Assembly (NCBI RefSeq): GCF_001514305.1
Contig: NZ_KQ949087.1
Coordinates: 124,625-188,624 of the forward strand
DNA: 64,000 nucleotides
Direction: 5' to 3'
From: Streptomyces dysideae
GTDB lineage: Bacteria > Actinomycetota > Actinomycetes > Streptomycetales > Streptomycetaceae
Shown here: piece by piece, positions 16,831-25,243 of the stretch
Position numbering within the stretch: the first letter of the stretch is position 1
How the letters are laid out: the number at the start of each line of letters is the position of its first letter
Notes under the pieces: generated by a model
Databases searched by the model: none
What the model was told of the DNA's origin: nothing
What the model saw: only the letters and a program-made list of their open reading frames with translations
Translations under genes and position numbers: made by a program

Positions 16831-18174
16831 TCATCCCGCCAGGCTGAATCGCTCGAAGTGGATCTGCGGCTTGGGCACGTTCAGCTCGCGCAGGCTGCCC
16901 AGCACCGCGTTCATCATGGGCGGCGGTCCGCACAGGAAGACGTCCCGGTCGGCGATGTCCGGCACGAGTCGCGCCAGTTCGCCCGACGCCAGCTTGTCGG
17001 GAACCGCCGGGCCGGTCACCAGGTGCAGTTCGGCGCCCTTGGCGAGGGCGAGGTCGCGCAGCTCGTCGTAGAGGACCGCGTCCCGGTCGCTGGCGACGCG
17101 GTAGATGACCACGGCGTGGCCGTGCAGGTCCTCCAGCAGGGCGCGGATGGGAGTGACGCCGACACCGCCGGCGATGAGCAGGGCCTCCGGGCGGATGCGG
17201 TGCATGGTCGTCAACGCGCCGTAGGGGCCCTCGGCGAAGACGCGGGTGCCGACCTTGATGTGCCGCAGGCCCGCGCTGCCGGCGCCGGCCGCCTTCGCGG
17301 TGAGCCGCAGCTGGGTGCCGTCGGGCGCGGCCGACAGGGAGAACGGGTTGGCCTGCCACCAGCGGTCCTTGGTCAGGAACCGCCAGAGGAAGAACTGGCC
17401 GGCCTGCGCGGGCAGCCGGTCGAGGTCGCGGCCGGTGACGTAGACCGAGACGACGTTGTCCGACTCGGGGACCACGGCGGAGACGCGCAGCTGGTGACGC
17501 CAGTTCCGCCACAGCGGCAGGACCAGCCGACCGACGAACACCGAGCCGAGGGCGACGCCCCAGACGGCGTACCAGTACCCCGTGGCGGCCGGGGACGACG
17601 CGAAGGTCGTACCGGCCGCGACCTGGTGGGTGAACGCCAGGACCACGGCGACGTAGGTGTACAGGTGGATGAAGTGCCAGGTCTCGTACGCCAGCCTGCG
17701 GCGGGCGTAGCGGGCCGAGACGACGCCGATCACGATGAGGATGCAGAACGCGACGACGGCGCGCAGCACGCCCTCGACGGTCTCGGCGAGGTCGATGATC
17801 TGGTTCACCGGGTCCATGCCGGTGCCCTCGGCGTAGCCGAAGGTGATGAACACGGCGTGCGCGAGCAGCGTCCACAGCACGCTGAAGCCGGTCCAGCGGT
17901 GCCAGGAGGTCAGCCGGTCCATGCCGATGCGGCGGTCGAGCCACGGCAGCCGGGCCACCAGCACCAGCTGGAACGCCATGAGCAGCGCGCCGGCCAGGCC
18001 GGTCGCCCGGCCGAGCACGATGAGGGTGTTCGAGGCGAAGCCGGCCTGGGCGAAGAAGTAGGTCACCACGGCCGCGTTCGCGAGCAGGACGGCGTACAGG
18101 CCCGTGCGGGCCACCACCCTGGGGCGTTTCATCGCCGTGGGGGGCGCGACAGGGGGTGATTGGACGGTCGTCAC
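16831..18174 (-). CDS. ferric-reductase-like transmembrane oxidoreductase with FAD/NAD(P) domain
   Basis: A 447-residue protein. The N-terminal half has about six membrane helices of the ferric-reductase/b-heme type with paired histidines (SWHRWTGFS, ETWHFIHLYTY). The C-terminal half is a ferredoxin-reductase-like module with an FAD site (GQFFLWRF), an NAD(P) site (GGVGVTPIRALLEDL) and a final CGPPPMM motif. It should move electrons from cytosolic NAD(P)H across the membrane to the flavinylated carrier encoded 10 nt downstream. The GTG at 18174 was used. It diverges from a two-component pair that probably controls it. Confidence 0.85.
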   Translation of the reverse strand: MTTVQSPPVAPPTAMKRPRVVARTGLYAVLLANAAVVTYFFAQAGFASNTLIVLGRATGLAGALLMAFQLVLVARLPWLDRRIGMDRLTSWHRWTGFSVLWTLLAHAVFITFGYAEGTGMDPVNQIIDLAETVEGVLRAVVAFCILIVIGVVSARYARRRLAYETWHFIHLYTYVAVVLAFTHQVAAGTTFASSPAATGYWYAVWGVALGSVFVGRLVLPLWRNWRHQLRVSAVVPESDNVVSVYVTGRDLDRLPAQAGQFFLWRFLTKDRWWQANPFSLSAAPDGTQLRLTAKAAGAGSAGLRHIKVGTRVFAEGPYGALTTMHRIRPEALLIAGGVGVTPIRALLEDLHGHAVVIYRVASDRDAVLYDELRDLALAKGAELHLVTGPAVPDKLASGELARLVPDIADRDVFLCGPPPMMNAVLGSLRELNVPKPQIHFERFSLAG

Positions 18175-18283
18175 GGGTGGCAGCTCCTAGATCGGGTCCG
18201 GGATAACCCGAGCTTGGCCGGTGGGAGCTGTCGAACAGCTGTCGTCCATCTTTCAAGTGGTTATCGATGTGGCTGTGGCGGAT

Positions 18284-18306
18284 ACCCCCATCCTGGAACC
18301 GGGGGT
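18284..18306. promoter_or_regulatory. inverted repeat in divergent promoter region
   Basis: ACCCCC at 18284-18289 and GGGGGT at 18301-18306 form a spaced inverted repeat just before the response-regulator start, in the 153-nt stretch shared with the ferric-reductase operon. It could be an operator or a leader hairpin; this is only a guess. Confidence 0.3.
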
Positions 18307-18327
18307 CCGGTGCCGCACTATGGGCGG

Positions 18328-19026
18328 GTGGAAAAAGTGCGCCTTCTGGTCGTGGACGACGACCCGCCCATCGCCGACCTCGTCGCGACGGTCGCCCGGT
18401 ACGAGGGCTGGGAGGCGGTCACCGCGAACTCCGGCGAGGAGGCGCTGCGGCTGGCCGCCGAGTTCCATCCGGACATCGTGGTGCTCGACCTGATGCTGCC
18501 CGACCTGGACGGCTTCGGTGTCCTGGACCGGCTGCGCCGCTCCGGGGCGATGGTGCCCGTGGTGTTCCTCACGGCGCGCGACGGGGTCGCGGACCGGGTG
18601 GCGGGGCTGACCCGGGGCGGCGACGACTACCTGGTCAAGCCGTTCGCGGTGGAGGAGCTGATGGCCCGGCTGCGGACCGTGCTGCGGCGCAGCGCCGGGC
18701 CCGGTTTCCAGCGGTCGGTGCTGCGGGTGGGGGACCTGACGATGGACGAGGACACCCGTGAGGTGCGGCGCGGCGAGCGACTGCTCACGCTCACGCCGAC
18801 CGAGTACGAGGTGCTGCGCTATCTGATGCGCAAGTCCCCGACCGTGCTGACCAAGGCGCAGATCCTCGACCATGTGTGGGAGTACGGCTTCGGCGGCCGT
18901 TCCAACGTCGTCGAGCTGGTCGTCAGCCGGCTGCGCCGCAAGCTCGACGAGTCCGACGACGCCGGGGCGCCGCTGATCCACACCGTGCGCGGCTTCGGGT
19001 ACGTGATCCGGCAGGCCGCCGAGTGA
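18328..19026 (+). CDS. OmpR-family response regulator
   Basis: A 232-residue regulator with receiver domain (acidic pair VDDDPP near 9-12, phosphoacceptor Asp54 in VLDLMLPDLDG, conserved Lys in LVKPF) and a C-terminal winged-helix DNA-binding domain (about 130-230; VWEYGFGGRSNVVELVVSRLRR). The GTG at 18328 gives a normal N-terminus; upstream frame extension is not coding-like. It is coupled by a 4-nt overlap to its kinase and diverges from the flavin electron-transfer operon, its likely target. Confidence 0.87.
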   Translation: MEKVRLLVVDDDPPIADLVATVARYEGWEAVTANSGEEALRLAAEFHPDIVVLDLMLPDLDGFGVLDRLRRSGAMVPVVFLTARDGVADRVAGLTRGGDDYLVKPFAVEELMARLRTVLRRSAGPGFQRSVLRVGDLTMDEDTREVRRGERLLTLTPTEYEVLRYLMRKSPTVLTKAQILDHVWEYGFGGRSNVVELVVSRLRRKLDESDDAGAPLIHTVRGFGYVIRQAAE

Positions 19027-20462
19027 TCCGGCGGCTGCGCCGGACGTACCGCAGCACCCGGCTCGGCACCCGGCTGGCGCTGGGCCTGGGCGCGCTGGCC
19101 CTGCTGGTGTTCGCGGTCGTGGGCACCTCGCTGACGACGTACATGCGCGACTATCTGGAGCATCAGCTGGGCTACCAGATGAAGGTCGTCCAGACCGTGC
19201 AGTCCAAGGACGCCGAGGCCAACGGCACGGTGACGCAGAAGCCGTACTGGGGCTGGTTCAGCGCGGTGTACGACGTGTCGGACGACTCGGCGGTCCTGCG
19301 CCAGCCCGCCGACATACCCCACGACATCCGCCCGCTGACCACGCTCGCCAAGGACATGGCGCATTCGGACACCGAGCTCCTGCGCACCGTGCAGATCGAC
19401 GGGGAAGGCATTTACCGGCTGCGGGCCTGCGAGGTCCAGCCCGGTGTGGTGCTGGTCAGCGCGGCGCCCATGGAGGGCATCCAGGACACCATCGACCAGC
19501 TGGTCACCGTGCAGGTGATCGCGTTCGGGGTGGCGCTGGCGGCGCTGGTGGTGTTCGGCCGGAAGATGCTGCGGCGCGGTCTGAAGCCGCTGAGTGACAT
19601 GGCGTCCACCGCTCACGGCATCGCCTCGCACGATCTGACCGAGTCGGCGGCGCGGCTGCCGCTGCGGGCCGACGGGCGTGACGGCGGGCCGGAGGTCGCG
19701 GAGCTGCGGACCGCGTTCAACACGATGCTGGAGCACATCGACGACTCCCTCGCGGTCCGCGCGGAGGCCGAGCAGCGGCTGCGCCGGTTCGTCGCGGACG
19801 CCTCCCACGAGTTGCGGACGCCGCTGATGTCCGTACGGGGCTATGCGGACCTGTTCCAGTACGCGGCCGCCAACGCCCCCGGGGAGCGCGACCGGCATCT
19901 GGCCCGGCTGCGGGCCGAGGCCGCCCGGATGGGCTTCCTGCTGGACGACCTGCTGCTGCTCGCCCGGCTGGACGCGGCGGAGGTGGAGGCACCGCTGCGG
20001 TGCGAGGAGGCGGACCTGGTGGAGCTGGTCCACGACGCGGCGGACGCCTTCCGGGCCGGCCACCCGGACCGTCCGCTGACAGTGGCCCCCTCCCCGCAGG
20101 CCGTGCGGATGCGCCTGGACCCGCAGCGCATCCGCCAGGTCCTGGACAACCTGCTCACCAACGCCGCCGTGCACACCCCCGCCGGCACGGACGTGTCCGC
20201 GGCGGTGTCGGTCGCGCACGGCACGGCCCTGGTCAAGGTCACCGACGCGGGCCCCGGCATCCCGCCGGCCGACCGGGAGCGGGTCTTCGACCGCTTCTAC
20301 CGCGTCGACAAGGCCCGCAGCCGCGACCGCGGCGGCAGCGGTCTGGGCCTCGCGGTCGCGCAGTCCCTGGTGAAGGCGCACGGCGGCTCGATCGAGGTGA
20401 GCAGCGAGCCGGGTTCGACGGTGTTCACGGTGACGATTCCGCTGGATCTCGCGGAACGGTGA
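19023..20462 (+). CDS. sensor histidine kinase
   Basis: A 479-residue kinase: TM1 (about 19-40), an extracellular sensor of about 120 residues, TM2 (about 160-180), HAMP, an H-box with His262 (DASHELRTPL), and an ATPase domain with DNLLTNAAVHT, DAGPGIP and GGSGLGLAV boxes. Complete. It starts with GTG inside the stop of the response-regulator gene. The extracellular loop has no motif I can name; it may sense redox or envelope state relevant to the neighbouring operon. Confidence 0.87.
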   Translation: MIRRLRRTYRSTRLGTRLALGLGALALLVFAVVGTSLTTYMRDYLEHQLGYQMKVVQTVQSKDAEANGTVTQKPYWGWFSAVYDVSDDSAVLRQPADIPHDIRPLTTLAKDMAHSDTELLRTVQIDGEGIYRLRACEVQPGVVLVSAAPMEGIQDTIDQLVTVQVIAFGVALAALVVFGRKMLRRGLKPLSDMASTAHGIASHDLTESAARLPLRADGRDGGPEVAELRTAFNTMLEHIDDSLAVRAEAEQRLRRFVADASHELRTPLMSVRGYADLFQYAAANAPGERDRHLARLRAEAARMGFLLDDLLLLARLDAAEVEAPLRCEEADLVELVHDAADAFRAGHPDRPLTVAPSPQAVRMRLDPQRIRQVLDNLLTNAAVHTPAGTDVSAAVSVAHGTALVKVTDAGPGIPPADRERVFDRFYRVDKARSRDRGGSGLGLAVAQSLVKAHGGSIEVSSEPGSTVFTVTIPLDLAER

Positions 20463-20725
20463 CGGGGCGTCCGGCGGTTGGGCCGGAGATGCGCCTGGTG
20501 CCGGTGGATGGGTCGGGGTCGTGGCGGCTGCGGCGAGCCCGCAGCGGGTCGGGGCCGGTGTCGGGGACCGGCTGAGCGGCGGGCCGCGCCATACCGCCAC
20601 GCACCGCTCCCGTGCATGGGCGGCTGCGGGCCCGTGGGGGTGCGGTGTCGGCCAGGTCTTACGGACCCGTGACATCACGGACGCGGAGCGTTCGTCGGGG
20701 CTGGTCATCGGCCTAGCGTGGGCTC

Positions 20726-21727
20726 ATGCGTGTACTGGTCACCGGCGGTGCCGGGTTCATCGGGTCCCAGATCGTCCGGGCACTGTCGGCCCACGGCCAC
20801 GAGCCCGTCGTCTACGACGTCCTCGCCGACCCCGCGTCGGACGTGCGCGATCCCGACGCCGTCCGCCGCGCCCTGACCGGCGTGGACGCGGTGTGCCACC
20901 AGGCGGCGATGGTCGGCCTGGGCGTCGGCTTCTCGGACGCGGCGGAGTACGTCTCCCGCAACGACCTCGGTACGGCCGTGCTGCTCACCGGCATGGCCGA
21001 CGCGGGCGTACGGCGGCTGGTGCTGGCCGGGTCGATGGTGGTGTACGGCGAGGGCCGATATGTCTGCGAGCGGCACGGCGTCGTCCGGCCGGGGCCGCGG
21101 GCGGTCGCCGACCTGGACGCGGGCCGGTTCGAGCCGCCCTGCCCGGTGTGCGGGGCCGACCTGTCGCCGGGGCTGGTCGCGGAGGACGCTCCCGTCGATC
21201 CGCGGAACGTGTACGCCACGACCAAGCTCGCCCAGGAGCACCTGGCGGCGGCGTGGGCACGCGCGACCGGCGGCTCTGCGGTGTCGCTGCGCTACCACAA
21301 CGTCTACGGCCCTGGCATGCCCCGCGACACCCCGTACGCCGGGGTCGCCTCCTTCTTCCGCTCCGCGCTGGCCCGCGGCGAGGCGCCGCGGGTCTTCGAG
21401 GACGGCCGCCAGCGACGGGACTTCGTGCACGTACGGGACGTGGCCGCAGCCAACGTGGCGGCGCTGGAGGCGAGTTCGGCCGAGGGCGCGCTGGTGGCGT
21501 ACAACACCGGGAGCGGCGACCCGCACACGGTCGGCGAGATGGCCCGCGCGCTGGCGGCGGCGTACGGCGGCCCCGAACCCGTCGTCACCGGGGAGTACCG
21601 GCTGGGCGACGTACGGCACATCACGGCGGACTCGGCGCGGCTGCGCGGGGAGTTGGGGTGGAAGGCCGAGGTGGGGTTCGAGGAGGGGATGACGGAGTTC
21701 GCCGGGGCGGGGTTGCGGGGCGAGTGA
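20726..21727 (+). CDS. NAD-dependent sugar-nucleotide epimerase/dehydratase with Cys-rich insert
   Basis: A 333-residue short-chain-dehydrogenase protein. NAD-binding GGAGFIG near residues 7-13, the catalytic YxxxK as YATTK, and NVYGPGM typical of UDP-glucose 4-epimerase relatives. Between the nucleotide domain and the YxxxK there is an insert with CERH and CPVCGADLSP that looks like a small metal-binding knuckle, seen in an actinobacterial subgroup. Substrate not predictable. Preceded by 263 nt without a gene and followed by a convergent terminator. Confidence 0.85.
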   Translation: MRVLVTGGAGFIGSQIVRALSAHGHEPVVYDVLADPASDVRDPDAVRRALTGVDAVCHQAAMVGLGVGFSDAAEYVSRNDLGTAVLLTGMADAGVRRLVLAGSMVVYGEGRYVCERHGVVRPGPRAVADLDAGRFEPPCPVCGADLSPGLVAEDAPVDPRNVYATTKLAQEHLAAAWARATGGSAVSLRYHNVYGPGMPRDTPYAGVASFFRSALARGEAPRVFEDGRQRRDFVHVRDVAAANVAALEASSAEGALVAYNTGSGDPHTVGEMARALAAAYGGPEPVVTGEYRLGDVRHITADSARLRGELGWKAEVGFEEGMTEFAGAGLRGE

Positions 21728-21729
21728 GA

Positions 21730-21749
21730 GGCCCCCGGGGGTGGGGGCC
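21730..21749. terminator. bidirectional hairpin
   Basis: GGCCCCC and GGGGGCC form a 7-bp stem around GGGGGT, between the convergent epimerase and histidine kinase genes. Confidence 0.6.
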
Positions 21750-21756
21750 CCGCCGT

Positions 21757-22869
21757 CTACACCTCCGCCGTCGGCAACATCACCTCGAACCGGCAGCCCC
21801 CCGGGATGTTCCGTACGGTCGCGTGGCCCTGGTGAGCCTCCACGATGCCTCGGACGATGGCGAGGCCAAGTCCCGCGCCGGCCGGGGGTGTTCGGGCGTG
21901 GGTGCCGCGCCAGCCGGTGTCGAAGACTCGGGGGAGGTCCTCCTCGGGGATGCCGCCGCAGCCGTCCGTGACGGAGAGGACGACGCCGTCGGGGCGGCGT
22001 TCCGCGGTCACCGCGACCGTGCCGTCGGTGGGGGTCCGGCGGATGGCGTTCACCAGCAGGTTGCCCAGTACCCGGCTCATCTCCTTGCCGTCCACCTCGA
22101 CCGGCACGGGCTCGACCCGGCCGCCGACCAGCCGTACACCGTACTCGCGTGCCAGCGGATCGGCGCCCGCGAGCGCGTCGCCGACGAGGTCGTACAGGGA
22201 GATCCGGCTCGGGCTGAGCGCCAGTGCCCCCGCGTGGATGCGGGAGAGTTCGAAGAGGTCGCCGACCATGTCGTTGAGGCGTTCGACCTCGGTGCGGATC
22301 TGGCGGAGGTAGCGGTGCGGGTCGGCGGCGACGCCGTCCTCCAGGGCCTCCGCCATCGCGCGCAGGCCGGCCAGCGGGGTGCGCAGGTCGTGCGAGATCC
22401 AGGCGACGAGTTCGCGGCGGGAGGACTCCAGGGCGCGCTCGCGTTCCCGGGATTCGGCGAGCTTGGCGCTGGTTGCCTCCAGTTCGCGGCTCAGCGCGGA
22501 GAGTTCGGCGGTGGCCGGGCCGGTGGGGGCGGCGAAGTCGCCGCCGTCGCCGAACGAGCGGGCGGCCATCGTCAGGGCCCGGCTGCGCGCGACGACCCAG
22601 CGGCCCAGGAGCAGTGCGGTGGCCAGCGAGACCACGGCGGCCATCGCGACTATGGTCGTCACGACGGTCAGGTCGTGGGAGGACAGGAACATCGCTTCCG
22701 CGACCATGAGGGTGCCCGAGAGCATCGCGGTCACGGCCACGGCGACGACGACGGTGAGCGACACGATCAGTGACCGGCTCCGTATGAGCCGCAGCACGAA
22801 TGCGCCGATCAGGCCGGCCGCGGCGGCGCCCAGGAAGGCGCACAGGGCGATGATGAGGATGTCGCTCAT
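21757..22869 (-). CDS. sensor histidine kinase
   Basis: A 370-residue kinase with closely spaced hydrophobic segments (about 5-25, 35-60, 70-92) and almost no extracellular loop, so it probably senses within the membrane. It has a HAMP-like coil, His160 in ISHDLRTPL and an ATPase domain (GNLLVNAIRRTP, TDGCGGIPEEDL, GAGLGLAIVRG). The ATG at 22869 follows CAGGAG; the frame extends into the upstream regulator but that part is not homologous. It starts 2 nt after the response-regulator stop. Confidence 0.87.
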   Translation of the reverse strand: MSDILIIALCAFLGAAAAGLIGAFVLRLIRSRSLIVSLTVVVAVAVTAMLSGTLMVAEAMFLSSHDLTVVTTIVAMAAVVSLATALLLGRWVVARSRALTMAARSFGDGGDFAAPTGPATAELSALSRELEATSAKLAESRERERALESSRRELVAWISHDLRTPLAGLRAMAEALEDGVAADPHRYLRQIRTEVERLNDMVGDLFELSRIHAGALALSPSRISLYDLVGDALAGADPLAREYGVRLVGGRVEPVPVEVDGKEMSRVLGNLLVNAIRRTPTDGTVAVTAERRPDGVVLSVTDGCGGIPEEDLPRVFDTGWRGTHARTPPAGAGLGLAIVRGIVEAHQGHATVRNIPGGCRFEVMLPTAEV

Positions 22870-22871
22870 GG

Positions 22872-23597
22872 TTACTCCTGGCCGGTGGCGGTGGCGGTGG
22901 CGTCGAAGCGGTAGCCGACGCCCCACACCGTCTGGATGAGGCGGGGACGTGCCGGGTCGTCCTCGACCTTGCCGCGCAGCCGGCGGACGTGGACGGTGAC
23001 GGTCGACAGGTCGCCGAAGTCCCAGCCCCACACCTCCCGCATCAGGTCCTCGCGGCTGAAGACCCGGCCGGGATGCCGGAGGAAGAACGCGAGGAGGTCG
23101 AACTCCCTGATGGTGAGAGCGAGTTCGGCGCCGCCCTTGACCGCGCGGCGGGCCGCCGGGTCGACCGAGAGGCCGACCGCGCCGAGCAGCCCGGACGGCT
23201 GGGCGGGGCGGGTGCGGCGCAGGACGGACTCGACGCGCAGGACCAGTTCGCGGGGGCTGAACGGCTTGGTGACGTAGTCGTCGGCGCCGACCTCCAGGCC
23301 GAGGATCCGGTCGTCCTCGTCACCGCGCGCGGTGAGCATGATGACCGGCACGGGCCCGCGCCCGCGCATCCGGCGGCACACCTCCAGGCCGTCCATGCCG
23401 GGCAGCATCAGGTCGAGGACCACGAGGTCGGGCCAGTGCGCGGCCGCCCGGGCGAGGGCGTCGGGCCCGTCGCCCGCACGGTCCACGACGTATCCGGCAC
23501 GGTCCAGGTACCCGGTGACGATCTCCGCGACGGTGGGATCGTCGTCGACGACGAGGACCCGGGCCCCGGCCTGCGCATACGGCTCTTGCTGCTCCAT
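22872..23597 (-). CDS. OmpR-family response regulator
   Basis: A 241-residue regulator: receiver with DDD at 18-20, phosphoacceptor Asp62 (VVLDLMLPG), Lys in VTKPFSPREL, then a winged-helix domain (REVWGWDFGDLSTVTVHVRRLRG). It forms a pair with the kinase encoded 2 nt downstream. It diverges from the glycosyltransferase operon with 103 nt between them, so that operon is a likely target. Confidence 0.87.
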   Translation of the reverse strand: MEQQEPYAQAGARVLVVDDDPTVAEIVTGYLDRAGYVVDRAGDGPDALARAAAHWPDLVVLDLMLPGMDGLEVCRRMRGRGPVPVIMLTARGDEDDRILGLEVGADDYVTKPFSPRELVLRVESVLRRTRPAQPSGLLGAVGLSVDPAARRAVKGGAELALTIREFDLLAFFLRHPGRVFSREDLMREVWGWDFGDLSTVTVHVRRLRGKVEDDPARPRLIQTVWGVGYRFDATATATGQE

Positions 23598-23674
23598 GCC
23601 GCCAGCCTCGCACCACGCGCCCGGATGTGTCGCCGCCTGCCCCCGACGTCCTTGTTTCGTAAGGAGCCAAGGTC

Positions 23675-23706
23675 TGAAATGTACCTTTCATCCTCGTAGT
23701 GTGAAA
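23675..23706. promoter_or_regulatory. TGAAA/TTTCA half-sites between divergent operons
   Basis: TGAAA at 23675-23679 and TTTCA at 23686-23690 form a spaced palindrome, and a further TGAAA lies at 23702-23706, at the glycosyltransferase start. The position between a response-regulator gene and its divergent neighbour suggests an operator, possibly for that regulator. Confidence 0.35.
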
Positions 23707-24429
23707 GCTGTGACGACCTCTTCCGCACCAGCAAGTGAACCGGACGCGGCGTCCGTGGACGTCGTACTGCCCTGTCTCGACGAGGCCGAGGCACTGCCCT
23801 GGGTCCTGGAGCGCATCCCGCCCGGCTGGCGCGCCCTCGTCGTGGACAACGGCTCCACGGACGGCTCGGCCGACATCGCCCGCGCCCTCGGCGCGACCGT
23901 CGTACGCGAGGAGCGGCGCGGTTTCGGCGCCGCCTGCCACGCCGGTCTGTCCGCGGCCACGGCCGACGTCGTGTGCTTCTGCGACTGCGACGCCTCGCTC
24001 GATCCGGGCGACCTGGTGCCCTTCGTCCGCCGGGTCCTGGCGGGCGAGGCCGACCTGGTCCTCGGCCGGCGCCGCCCGCAGACCCGGGGCGCCTGGCCGC
24101 CGCACGCCCGGGCGGGCAACCTCGCGCTGTCGCGGCTGCTGCGCCGCCGCACCGGACTGCGCCTGCACGACCTGGGGCCGCTGCGCGCCGCCCGCCGCGA
24201 GGACCTGCTGGGCCTCGGGCTCACCGACCGGCGCAGTGGCTATCCGCTGCAGATGGTGGTGCGCGCCGCCGACGAGGGCTGGCGGATCGCCGAGTACGAC
24301 GTCCCGTACCGGCCGCGCACCGGCGACTCCAAGGTGACCGGCACCTGGCGCGGCACCTGGCAGGCGGTGCGGGACATGAGCCGGGTGTTGTCAGAGACGG
24401 CGGTCGCCGAGAAGGGAGTACACGCGTGA
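23701..24429 (+). CDS. family 2 glycosyltransferase
   Basis: A 242-residue GT-A glycosyltransferase of the polyprenyl-phosphate-sugar synthase type: VVLPCLDEAEALPWVLERIP at the start, VVDNGSTDGSADIA, the acidic metal site FCDCDAS, and DLGPLRAAR later. It has no membrane helices, so it probably works at the membrane surface with the polytopic proteins nearby. The start is GTG 23701 (or GTG 23710); neither has a clear ribosome site. The stop overlaps the GTG of a truncated duplicate frame. Confidence 0.83.
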   Translation: MKAVTTSSAPASEPDAASVDVVLPCLDEAEALPWVLERIPPGWRALVVDNGSTDGSADIARALGATVVREERRGFGAACHAGLSAATADVVCFCDCDASLDPGDLVPFVRRVLAGEADLVLGRRRPQTRGAWPPHARAGNLALSRLLRRRTGLRLHDLGPLRAARREDLLGLGLTDRRSGYPLQMVVRAADEGWRIAEYDVPYRPRTGDSKVTGTWRGTWQAVRDMSRVLSETAVAEKGVHA

Positions 24430-24635
24430 CGTCCTCGACCACGCTCCTGGTCATCGCCAAGGAGCCCCGGCCAGGAGGGGTGAAGACCCGGCTGACGCCG
24501 CCCAGCACGCCGGAGGCGACAGCCGCGCCGGCCAAGGCCGCGCTCACGGACACCCTCGACACCCTGGCACGGACGCTCACACACCGCCGGGTCCGGTCGG
24601 AGACGCCCGCCGTCGGAAAGGGGGCCCACGCATGA
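24426..24635 (+). pseudogene. truncated tandem duplicate of the DUF2064 gene start
   Basis: A 69-codon open frame, GTG start, whose first 55 or so residues copy the N-terminus of the next gene (TLLVIAKEPRPGGVKTRLTP against TLLVIAKEPRPGRVKTRLTP). Its last dozen (RSETPAVGKGAHA) copy the C-terminus of the glycosyltransferase (LSETAVAEKGVHA). It is the middle of a diverged direct duplication with a 206-nt offset (about 24382-24588). It may be translated, because both ends keep 4-nt overlaps, but it lacks most of the domain. Confidence 0.75.
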
Positions 24636-25243
24636 CCACGCTGCTCGTCATCGCCAAGGAGCCCCGGCCGGGCCGCGTGAAGACCCGGCTGACCCCGCCG
24701 TTCACCCCCGAGGAGGCCGCCGCGCTCGCGGAGGCCTCCCTCGCGGACACCCTGGACGCCGTGGCGCGGACGCCCGCGCGCCGCCGGGTGCTGGTTCTGG
24801 ACGGGACGCCGGGCTCCTGGCTGCCGGCCGGGTTCGAGGTCGTACCTCAGTGTGCGGGCGGCCTCGATGAGCGGCTTGCCGACGCCTTCGCCGGGTGTGA
24901 CGGGCCGGCCCTGCTCATCGGTATGGACACCCCGCAGGTGACGCCGGAGCTGCTGTCCGTGGACTGGGACGGCTGCGACGCGTTCTTCGGTGCCGCCGAG
25001 GACGGTGGCTTCTGGGCGCTGGGGCTGGCCGAACCCGATCCGGCGCCGCTGCTGGGCGTGCCCATGTCCGTGCCGCACACGGGTGCCGTACAGCGGGCCC
25101 GGCTCGCGGACCTGCGGGTGCGGGAGCTGCCCGTGCTGCGGGACGTGGACACGGCGTACGACGCCGACCTGGTCGCCAAGGCGGCGCCCGACGGGCGGTT
25201 CGCGGCACTGCTGGACCGGCTCACCGAAACCGAGGGCCGATGA
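24632..25243 (+). CDS. DUF2064 / TIGR04282-type nucleotidyltransferase-like glycosyltransferase
   Basis: A 203-residue GT-A-fold protein of the DUF2064 family, related to CofC and to enzymes annotated as arsenosugar-biosynthesis glycosyltransferases. Motifs: AKEPRPGRVKTRLTPP near the start, LLIGMDTPQVTP (the acidic site) and FFGAAEDGGFWALGL. It overlaps both neighbours by 4 nt, in an operon with a family 2 glycosyltransferase and a methyltransferase, a common grouping in streptomycetes. The substrate is unknown; the arsenosugar label is by family only. Confidence 0.8.
   Translation: MTTLLVIAKEPRPGRVKTRLTPPFTPEEAAALAEASLADTLDAVARTPARRRVLVLDGTPGSWLPAGFEVVPQCAGGLDERLADAFAGCDGPALLIGMDTPQVTPELLSVDWDGCDAFFGAAEDGGFWALGLAEPDPAPLLGVPMSVPHTGAVQRARLADLRVRELPVLRDVDTAYDADLVAKAAPDGRFAALLDRLTETEGR

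Noticed and set aside
16786..18159. A 457-codon plus-strand open frame opposite the ferric-reductase gene
   Set aside because: Arg/Gln/Gly/His-rich shadow with no domain; the minus strand carries the real gene.
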